The notes under the pieces were generated by a model. That model saw only the letters and a program-made list of their open reading frames with translations, did not search any database and had not been told where the DNA came from. The translations under genes and the position numbers were made by a program. Positions 47,677 to 56,380 of a DNA stretch of 64,000 nt are shown here, one piece after another. Source of the DNA: Colwellia sp. M166 (lineage in GTDB: Bacteria > Pseudomonadota > Gammaproteobacteria > Enterobacterales > Alteromonadaceae); assembly GCF_024585285.1 (NCBI RefSeq), contig NZ_CP040755.1, positions 2,542,001-2,606,000 on the forward strand. Direction: 5' to 3'. Numbering within the stretch: the stretch's first letter is position 1; each line of letters starts with the position of its first letter.

Positions 47677-49499
47677 ATGAATAATTCTACCTCGATCAAT
47701 TCGAATAAAGTTCACGTACAAAGTTCATTTCTAGTTTTTGATGACTATCATTTTGCAGAGCTAAAAGATCTGTCTCCAGAGTCTATAAAATTAACAGCTA
47801 AAAATGTTAGTGATAACTCTAAAAAGCATGTCAACGACAACCGTAAAAAACTCAAAAAGACAACAGCTCTCAATAGAATCGCAAGCACTTTAGGCGTTAA
47901 AGGGGGATTCGCAAGTTATAGCAAAGTCTATGAAGACGAAATACTGCCCTTTATGGATAAGCATAACTTAGTAAAAAAAGATGACTTATTTACTTTTAGG
48001 TATGCAAAACTTGGCATGCCTGTAAAAAAAATCTCTTATCAGCAAATATCAGAACGTTTATTTTTTAATGGAGGTAAAATTCCGAAAAAAATATTTACTG
48101 GGTATAACTTTCCTTTTGATAACACGTTTTCTGATGGGCATTACTTAGTAAATGCCTCTGAGATAAAAGAGATTAGGGACTTTGGCATTGAGAGAAAAAC
48201 GGTGTTTGCAAAATCTCTTACAGATAAAGATCTACTAATCGCGGAAAAATTTCGTGATGCTACTATTGAAGACCTACCTTTTGGATGCGGAAACCGTAAG
48301 GTTATCGACCTAGTTATTGGCAAATACTCTTTTGACTTAGATTCAGGATTTAACCTGATAGGTGATTTATTGGTTGAGCCAAATAATTATGGTGTAGAAT
48401 TACAGCTGTATTCGCCCAAAGATTATGATTGCGAAATCGAACCCTATATTGCGACTAAAGCATGCGAGTTATTTGGCGAGCGTATTAGAGAGTTTTCAGA
48501 AGGTTGGTTAGAGATCATTTCTTTCAATGATAATCTAATATTCTTAAAAGGCGCAAATGGTGAATATGATTTCGTCTTTAAAAATATGCGTGATAAGCCT
48601 TTTGTGTTCAATTACCACAATGGTGCGCTTAAGCTTAAAGATCTACCCACTTGTATCAATGATTATGATTTTGCGCGTTGGTATTACTTTAACTACCAAG
48701 GACAAAGAGAATTAGATGAGCATCATGCAGAGCAGCTTCATTATCAAAGCGGTGGAACTGCGAGTAATTACCCTGATTATAGTTTGCTTGAAGCCTTTTA
48801 CGTTGAAAACGAAACTTACCCCCCTAAAAGCTATATAAATTCTGCTTCAACACCTGTGCTCAATGAATTCAAGGCAGTTGCCAATACGAACATATTTGTA
48901 ACTGACTTAGTTACTATTGCTGAATTTGAAGAATTTATTAAAGCAAATACTGAATATTATAAATACCGCAAAGAAAGCTTTCCTGGAGAGAAAAAGAAAG
49001 AGAAACAACAGGAATAGACAGAAATAACTTAGATGATGACAAGGGGCTTCCGGTGGCATGTACTTGGTACGATGCTATGGCCTACCTGAACTGGAAAAAA
49101 AAAATAACAGGGCTTTCTTTAAGGTTATTGAAAAAAAATGAGTTCGAAAATATTCGCAGAAAAGGAACACTTCTTAATACAAATAGTGGCGAAACCGATA
49201 AGTTAGGTTTCAAGGTTGGTTCAACTAGAAAAATTGATATGGATATTAAGGGTACCGGTGGTCACAATACCTTTGTCAGATTTCCAAATAGATTCACATG
49301 GGACATTATGGAAGATGGAACTAAATTTATACCTTTAAACTATTTCGCTGAATGGGTTATGGAAAAAACATGTATAAGAAGCGGCGATTTATCTAGTTTT
49401 TATGGCGATGATTGCTTTAGAGATAATATCCTAAGCACAACGGGGGCATATAAAAGCACTAAAATAGGCTTTCGCTTATGTTACGAGGTTGATGATTAA
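47677..49499 (+). pseudogene. Large protein with C-terminal FGE-sulfatase-like domain, frameshifted
   Basis: The first 446 codons encode an unrecognised, lysine- and tyrosine-rich protein whose end (NIFVTDLVTIAEFEEFIKAN) is the start of a formylglycine-generating-enzyme-like (SUMF1) domain. The remainder is in the next frame: ACTWYDAMAYLNWKKKITGL through GFRLCYEV. One extra A in the run at 48991-48995 would join them into about 608 residues. Most bacterial proteins with this fold are not sulfatase activators, and catalytic cysteines are not apparent here. An AAAGG box precedes the ATG. The N-terminal part is novel to me. Confidence 0.65.
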
Positions 49500-49561
49500 A
49501 ACTAATTTCGGTGAATTTGAAATTAACTTTTAACGCATCAACTTTTTAACAGGAGTAAACT

Positions 49562-50278
49562 ATGTCCTACATCGATGAAAGCCAAGCCAAAGGGCTTGTT
49601 AAACGCATATTTAGAAGCTTATATGCAGCAGCAAACAATAGTGCACCTCAAAACTTTGAATACTCTCAAAGAAAAATTTGTAAAAAAATAAAGGGGTTGT
49701 GTAAAGAAAAAACCAACGCTGTATTGATTGCTGAGCGATTCAACAATACGAATAAATGGCAGTTAATATGGGGTGAATGGTGTTTATTTAGCGCAAAGAA
49801 AAAATTATTTGCAAGTACTAGTGATGTTGAAGAATATGACCAAATTGCATTTGATTTAACCATCAATGTTAGAGGTGGGGTTAGCTATAAATCATTTTAT
49901 GTTGTTTTATCTAAGCACGCCTTAGTTAGGTTGATTATGAGGAGCCAGCATCAATTAAAGAATGCTCATGACTTAAACTTATACCTTAAAAGAATCACTA
50001 AACCTCTTGTGTTTTCAGCATTAGAATTATCTGACCAACACACTAAAAGTAACGGTAAAATAAGCCAGTACAGCACTATTATTGATGATGTTTTTTTACC
50101 TTTAGCGCTAGATGTTGGCATAAATAGCCAGGGCTTATTAGCTAAAACCTGTACGATTAAAACATTTATGCCAGCCCATTATGATGGTGCTGCCGCTGAA
50201 TTATCTAGAAGAACCCCCATAATTACAAAGTCTGACTTTTTTGATTATGAAGGTAATTTTGGCATTTTAAGAGCGTGA
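49562..50278 (+). CDS. Hypothetical protein, 238 residues
   Basis: The product is unrecognised: soluble, basic at its N-terminus, with a core reading YKSFYVVLSKHALVRLIMRS and a section of polar turns. An AGGAG box precedes the ATG by 6 bases. It follows the FGE-domain gene by 62 bases in the same direction, so the two probably form a unit. No membrane helix, signal or catalytic motif is visible. Confidence 0.6.
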   Translation: MSYIDESQAKGLVKRIFRSLYAAANNSAPQNFEYSQRKICKKIKGLCKEKTNAVLIAERFNNTNKWQLIWGEWCLFSAKKKLFASTSDVEEYDQIAFDLTINVRGGVSYKSFYVVLSKHALVRLIMRSQHQLKNAHDLNLYLKRITKPLVFSALELSDQHTKSNGKISQYSTIIDDVFLPLALDVGINSQGLLAKTCTIKTFMPAHYDGAAAELSRRTPIITKSDFFDYEGNFGILRA

Positions 50279-50332
50279 CATTATTAACAACACTTCAACC
50301 CTATAGAGTTAAGCCCTAGTCGAAGTTAACTA

Positions 50333-50379
50333 TAAACGGTAATCAATGACCCTAACTTGAGCTAATCGGTTACCGTTTA
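50333..50379 (+). terminator. Candidate terminator or inverted repeat
   Basis: TAAACGGTAA (50333-50342) and TTACCGTTTA (50370-50379) are perfect 10-bp inverted repeats with a 27-base loop, 54 bases after the 238-residue gene. The large loop and weak T tract make the terminator role uncertain. Confidence 0.35.
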
Positions 50380-50458
50380 ATTCCTTAGCTACTAACAACA
50401 AAAATAATTGCTATTTCATTATGATATGAGATAAATGTACAATTAAGATTAAGCGTTA

Positions 50459-50738
50459 TTGAAACTAAAATGGAATTGTAATTTGAAAGACAAGGAAAAA
50501 ATCGCATTATTCATTGATGCGGATAATGCCCCAGCCGCTAAAATAGATATTATCCTCTCAGAGCTTGCTCGCTATGGCGTAGTAAACATTCGTAAAGCAT
50601 ACGGTAACTGGAAAAGTCCTAACCTAAAATTATGGCTTCAAAAAGTTAAGTGAGTTCTTTGCATCAATAGACTTATTCGAAATGAAAAAAACTAACGGCT
50701 CAATATTTTGGGTTAGAGATAAGAAGCGAGCCAAATAG
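50459..50738 (+). pseudogene. Remnant of an NYN-domain protein
   Basis: The first part is the start of an NYN (PIN-like) nuclease domain: IALFIDADNAPAAKIDIILS, then YGVVNIRKAYGNWK. It stops at 50651-50653. In the next frame the C-terminal end of the same kind of protein follows (FFASIDLFEMKKTNGSIFWV to a stop at 50736-50738). Most of the middle, well over 100 residues in homologues, is missing. This is an internal deletion, not a simple frameshift. The gene is dead. Confidence 0.7.
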
Positions 50739-50870
50739 CGAACGAAACTAAATAGAATGCTCAACAACCTCAAACATAATGGTTTTAATAAGCCTATGTT
50801 ACACTGCTAATTGGTTTTAAATATTCTTCTCACTATTTTCATACTATTGTTACAAAAATACAGGTAAATC

Positions 50871-51521
50871 ATGGTTCAACAACATCAACAAGAATTACAA
50901 AAACAGCTTTGGAACATCGCCAATGCCTTACGTGGCAATATGTCAGCTGATGACTTTCGTGACTATATTCTTGGGCTTATTTTCTACAAATACTTATCAG
51001 ACAAATTAAACCGTTACTGTGACGTATTATTAGCAGAAGACGGTATTACATTTGCTCAAGCAACTGACGACGAAGCACTTATCAACGATTTACGCGAAGA
51101 GTGTATTGAAAACCTTGGTTACTTTATTGCCCCTAACCAATTATTTTCCAGCCTAGCCAAACGTGGTGAAAAGCAAGAATTTATACTTGATGAGCTAAGC
51201 CGTGTACTTAACGACATTGAACAATCAACCACAGCGGCAGACTCTGCCGATGATTTTAATGGCTTGTTTGAAGAGTTAGATCTTAACTCAAGCAAACTAG
51301 GTAAAAACCCTGATGCGCGCAATAAACTTATTAGCCAAGTATTAGTGCATTTAGAGAATATTGATTTTCAATTAGAAAACTCAGAAATTGATTTACTCGG
51401 TGATGCCTACGAATACCTTATTGGGCAGTTTGCCTCTGGCGCGGGTAAAAAAGCCGGTGAGTTTTATATAATGTCACCTTCATTTTTTACTAACGAATGC
51501 CACCTTCCAACAGCAGCATAA
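50871..51521 (+). pseudogene. Truncated type I methyltransferase subunit (second hsdM)
   Basis: The frame is the N-terminal helical domain of an HsdM subunit (QKQLWNIANALRGNMSADDF; YLIGQFASGAGKKAGEFY). It breaks exactly at the GEFYTP box that should lead into the SAM-binding domain, then runs 15 unrelated residues to a stop. The catalytic motifs DPCxGSG and NPPF are absent. It is on the opposite strand from, and of a different lineage than, the complete hsdM at 60513-62033. It is a relic of an older R-M locus at the junction with the new operon. Confidence 0.82.
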
Positions 51522-51525
51522 AGTG

Positions 51526-51987
51526 TTACCACTCAATAGGTGTTAAAGTCGATTTTAAATAAAGTGGATGAGCTGGTTCACCTGATTTATTGACTTTCAA
51601 TACGTTTAATTCTGGAATCAAGGCTCGAACATGTTTAGAGCGATTCAAAAACATACCATCATTTCCCCAAGCCCCAACAATTACTCCCGCATTTTTGGCA
51701 AGTAGGATCAGTGTCTCATCATTTTTATTACCGATTGGATCAGATGCTCTTTTCATGTCTTCAGGCTGAGTAGCTCGATAGGCAAAAAGGTTGGTCATAC
51801 ATAAGCCACCATAGCCCCATGTTTTAGCGAAATTAATACAGCGACGAATAGTAGGATCGTCTTCAGTTTCATCTGCTGTTGATGGATTAAGTCCTATGAA
51901 CATCGCATAGGGTTTCGACTCGTCCCAAATACGCCAAAGTTCATAACGATAAGTTCTACAATCGGATAGTTTTGCTGTTTTCTTCAT
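51526..51987 (-). CDS. DUF1643 family protein
   Basis: A protein of 153 residues (from the ATG at 51987) with the DUF1643 pattern: MFIGLNPSTADETEDDPTIR, then WGYGGLCMTNLFAYRATQP and GNDGMFLNRS. The family is common near restriction systems and phages, but its activity is unknown. The start lies one base after the stop of the zinc-ribbon gene. A longer version from TTG at 52008 would overlap that gene. It is the last gene of the minus-strand type I operon and abuts the truncated hsdM. Confidence 0.8.
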   Translation of the reverse strand: MKKTAKLSDCRTYRYELWRIWDESKPYAMFIGLNPSTADETEDDPTIRRCINFAKTWGYGGLCMTNLFAYRATQPEDMKRASDPIGNKNDETLILLAKNAGVIVGAWGNDGMFLNRSKHVRALIPELNVLKVNKSGEPAHPLYLKSTLTPIEW

Positions 51988-51988
51988 A

Positions 51989-52162
51989 TCAATCATCCAC
52001 AACTTCAATCGTTACATGTTGGGCACCAAAGTACGTACCTTCATCCACTTCATAGCGCAAGGTTTCATCGCAGTGTGGGCAATCAAAGGTTTCATTAGGC
52101 TCAATGCATTCATCTTCTAGCCAATCCCAGCCAATATACTTTTCACAAGTTGGGCATTTCAT
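51989..52162 (-). CDS. 57-residue zinc-ribbon protein
   Basis: An ATG at 52162 opens a 57-residue frame with two cysteine pairs, CPTC at the N-terminus and CPHC at about 31-34, a typical zinc ribbon, in an otherwise acidic chain (WDWLEDECIEPNETFD). It begins 10 bases after the peptidase gene and ends one base before the DUF1643 start, so it is embedded in the operon. Function unknown. Confidence 0.7.
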   Translation of the reverse strand: MKCPTCEKYIGWDWLEDECIEPNETFDCPHCDETLRYEVDEGTYFGAQHVTIEVVDD

Positions 52163-52172
52163 TCAGCAGTCC

Positions 52173-53002
52173 TTATTCATTCAAATACATCTCCGCCATG
52201 TCATCTAATTTGGCTTTTACTTCTTTCCAGTTTGGCATTACTTGGGTTAATAAGCGCCAGAAGCGCTCGCTGTGATTGTGTTCGGCAATGTGGCAAAGCT
52301 CATGTAAAATCACGTAATCAATGCATTCTTTCTGTGCTTTAACGAGGTGAGGGTTGAGCATCAAGTTGCCTTTAGTTGAGCAGCTTCCCCATTGCTTTTT
52401 CATTGCCATTACACGAAATGAAGGAATACCTGTTACCCAAGTCGCTTTCGGAAGAAGCTCGGCTAGTCGCTCATGAAAAATTGCTTTTGCTTTATGTTGA
52501 TACCATTTGTCGATTAGCGGCTTAACCTTCACCAACCGATCATCAGTATCTTTGCTTATTTCATACTTGAGTGTGACGTTCAATTTGCCACGGCTTAGCT
52601 TTTTACGTTAGGTACTTGCTCGGCATCAACAATTACCTTGAGTACATAGCGCTTGCCTAGATAAAACTGAGTTTCACCGCTCACATAGCGCTTAGGTAAA
52701 ACCGTGTCTTTTTGCTTAGCAAAGTCATTAATACTTTGCCATATCCATCTTGCACGCTTGTGCATGGCATCAACAATAGCATCATCACTAGCATCATGAG
52801 GCACAGTAGCTACAACACGTTGATCAGGATGAACCTTGATAATGACCTTGCGTGCTGTTTTTTTAGCGTTATCAGCAGGCTTGGTTTTACGAATAACATC
52901 ATAGTGAATGGTGTCGTTACCATAGGTAAAAACACCTCGTTCACTGGTTGTTGTTCTGCTTTCTTTTGGGCAAATAGCGGCAGCAACGGCTTGTCTAGTC
53001 AC
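52173..53002 (-). pseudogene. M48/YgjP-like zinc metallopeptidase, frameshifted
   Basis: Read across one frameshift the product is a YgjP-type DUF45 protein of about 276 residues. The N-terminal part (HPDQRVVATVPHDASDDAIV) and the C-terminal zinc site HELCHIAEHNHSERFW, preceded by MAMKKQWGSCSTKGNL, are both good. A run of five T (52600-52604, plus strand) in place of six breaks it. Proteins of this kind commonly follow hsdR in type I loci. It starts 16 bases after the hsdR stop. Confidence 0.78.
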
Positions 53003-53018
53003 GCTTGTTAGCCCCTTG

Positions 53019-56000
53019 CTAAGCTTCTAAGCGAGTGACTTTAAGCACTTCTTCAATCAGTTTTTGTGCGTTATCAAGGCCAAGCTCAGTAAACAGTATG
53101 GGTAATAATTTCATGTGAATGGCGTTTTCAATTTCTGCTGGATTAATTGAATACTCAGCAACCGCGTCATTTACGACGGCATCAATATCAAAAGCAAGCG
53201 CTACCAATTTCTCATTATCCAGTGCCTTTTCAGTTAAAAATGCACTATCGAATAAATGTTTGAACAGGCCAAAATAGGCTTGGGCATGTTTGTTTAACTT
53301 GCCTGCGTCATCCATAAAGTCATTGGGAACATCAGCCACTTTGCGCTCTTTCACTTCCTGCTCAAAATCAGCGAACAATATGTACTGCTTAACAGGTGCA
53401 TCAAACATTGCTTTGGCATCTTCAATCGCCTTTTTAAGCATCTTAGAGAAATACTCTTGAGCATAAGGATCATCAGCTAAGTCTTGCTCAATCATCTTAG
53501 TGATTCGGCCAGTGATTTTATCTGTTTGGTTACGCGCTTCGTCATCGCTCATATCCTGTGGTTTAACGTCTTTGCCCAAGTTACCGACTAAATACGCACC
53601 GTCTGGCTCTTTAACTTCAATACCAGCAATGTGCTTGTCTAAAAGGCTACGAATATCTTCAGCGTATTCATCATAGTTAATGGTTTCGTCGGCATCTTCA
53701 CGTACTTGCTTACGTAAATCGACAAAGGCTTTTAAGTCTCGTTTGTATAGGTCGCGCTTGTTATCAAACGACTTATCTTCAAAGTAGGTGGCTGATTGCA
53801 GCGCTACTTTCATACAGTTTGAAAATGCCGTGAGTATTGAGTAAAAATCATCACGCTTTTTAAGGTTGGTGTCGGTAAGCTTACCACCAACCTCATGTAC
53901 TTTTGGTGCTAATGCTTGGCGTAAAGCGGGGCCATCTTGTTTGTTTTTAACACCATCGAATATCGCCCATAAATCGCTGTGTAACCCCGGAAGCTTTTTG
54001 TATTCCGTATCCATTCGGTTATATAAACCTTTTAGGTCATCTATATCAAAACCGCCTTGAGTGCGCTCAGCAAGGTCTTGGTACTTTTCTATGGTGGTAT
54101 CAAGTTCTTTTTAAAATGCCTCGGTAGTCAATCAGGTAACCAAACTGCTTTTTGCTATGTAATCGGTTAACACGGGCAATTGCTTGTATTAGGTTGTGCT
54201 CTTTCAGAGGCTTATCAATATAAAGCACAGTGTTCTTTGGCTCGTCAAAGCCCGTTAGCAGTTTATCAACCACTATCATGATGTCAGGGCCGTCATCTCT
54301 ACCAAAGTCTTCAATAATGGCTTTGGTGTAGGCTTTTTCGTCCATTTTATCAACATTGGCTTTCCACCAATTTTGCACAATGTCTTTGCTTTCTTGATCA
54401 ACTACATCATGCCCCTCACGTGTGTCAGGAGCCGACATTGCCACAACTGATGTCACGGTACCAATTTTATCTAAAGCCTCTTTATAACGTATTGCAGAGG
54501 CTTTAGAGTCACAAGCTAACTGACCTTTTAAACCTTGATGCTTAAAGTTTTGAAAATGGTCGGCAATATCATAGGCAATCAACATAATGCGATCGGCAGT
54601 TTGATATATTTGACCTTTTTGTGAAAACTTTCTTTTTAAATCAGTTTTTTGTTTGTCGCTCAGCTTACTGGTACTGCGATCAAACCATGCATCAATCGCC
54701 TTATCGTTAACGTTTAGCTCAGGAATACGTTCCTCATACAGCAATGGGGTCACGGTTTTATCTTCAACCGCTTGCTGCATAGTGTAAGAGTGAATGATCT
54801 TACCGAACTTGTTTGCAGTCTTGTCGTCTTTTAATAGCGGCGTACCTGTAAAGGCGATAAAAGCAGCTTTAGGCAGGGTTTGCTGCATACGGATATTATT
54901 TTCACCGTTTTGGCTGCGGTGACCTTCATCCACTAATACAATTATATTCGGGCTGTCGTTGTAGCAGTCTTTGTATTTTTATGGCAGAGCCAAACTTATT
55001 AATGATCGAGAAAATAACCCGTTCGTTACCTTGACCAATTTGCTCGGCCAAACGCTTACCTGTGGTCGCCATCGCATCTTTTTTATCGCGGTCGGTCAGT
55101 ACACCACCAGATGCAAACGTACGGCTTAGCTGGTCTTCTAAATCAACGCGGTCAGTCACAATAATTACGCGGCACTGCGCTAGCTCTTCAAGCCATATAA
55201 GCGCCTTAGATAAAAACACCATAGTAAACGACTTACCACTACCTGTGGTGTGCCAAATAACGCCGCCTTGACGTGCGCCAGCGCCGCGAGCGGAAGAAGA
55301 GTCATCAAACGTATTAATTCGTTCAATAAGTGCTTTTATACCAAACACCTGCTGGTATCGAGCTACAATCTTGCCTGCTTTTTTATCAAACAAAGTAAAC
55401 AGGCGGGTCATATCCAGTAGGCGTTCAGGGCGTAATAAACTTACAATCAGCCTATCTTGGTCGGTTACTGTCAGCTCACCCGCAGCAACAAGTGAAAGGT
55501 AATCTGTTTTATCTTTTGCAGGGCGATGATTAAACAGTGCATTTAATTGTTCATTGCTTAATTTATGATTTTTTTAACCTGACAAATTCCGCTTCGGCTA
55601 TTCCTAAGTGAGAGTGTTCTTCTTTCCACTTTGCCCAAAACTTCTCAGGGGTGCCGCACGTTGCATACAAGCCCTCATGCCCGTTTATGGCCAATAATAA
55701 CTGGCTGTAGGCATATAAGTGCGGTATTTCATCTTGCTTTTGGTTACGAATATGCTGAGAGATTGCTGCAAAGTTGGTCGATTTACCCTCTTTGTTTGAA
55801 TCCGGGCGTTTTGCCTCAATCACCACTAATGGTAAACCATTCACAAAACACACAATGTCTGGTCTACGGTTACCTGTGCCCTCGGCATTTTGTACTACTA
55901 ATTCTTCGGTACAATGAAACGCATTTTTATCAATATTATGCCAATCAATCAGCTTAATAGTGGGTGAGGCTTTTTTACCATCAATAAATTCAGTAACACT

Positions 56001-56337
56001 CACGCCATACATTAGGGCATTGTAAATTTTCTCATTAGCCGCTTTTAACCCAAGGTTCATGGCAGGGTTCAGCTCATGCATTACCTTATCAATGGCCGCT
56101 TCTGATAGTGTATGTTGCTTACCTGCAAACGAAAATGTCTGTTTGGCTAAAAAGGCACGCATTACAGGTAACAACACCACCTGATGCGTGCTCTTTTTTT
56201 CGCTGGCAAGCGTGTTGCCACGTAGCGCTTCGCATTCGCTGGGGGGGAATGAAGGTGTAACCTAAGTTGGTTAACAGCGACAGCGCAGGTATTTTTGCGC
56301 TGAATTCTTCTTGAAATTTAGGTGTGTATTGCGTCAT
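53019..56337 (-). pseudogene. hsdR: Type I restriction subunit R, four frameshifts
   Basis: The whole HsdR is present in order, about 1105 residues when joined. The pieces are the N-terminal nuclease (RPDIVCFVNG...VIEAKRP), helicase motif I HTTGSGKSFTM, the DEGHRSQNG box, motif VI QAIARVNRLH and a helical C-terminal domain. Single extra bases in homopolymers break it at 56241-56247 (seven G), 55569-55575 (seven T), 54976-54980 (five T) and 54108-54112 (five T). No translated HsdR could cut DNA in this form. It lies 43 bases after the RT-nitrilase gene in the operon. Confidence 0.88.
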
Positions 56338-56380
56338 TTGTTATCTCTCTTCAACCCCTGATACCCGAGGTGTAGTAAGT

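Noticed and set aside
45115..49499. Programmed ribosomal frameshifting in the helicase and FGE genes
   Set aside because: The shifts lie in plain A/T runs without a slippery heptamer plus downstream structure, and the same kind of break recurs in many unrelated genes.
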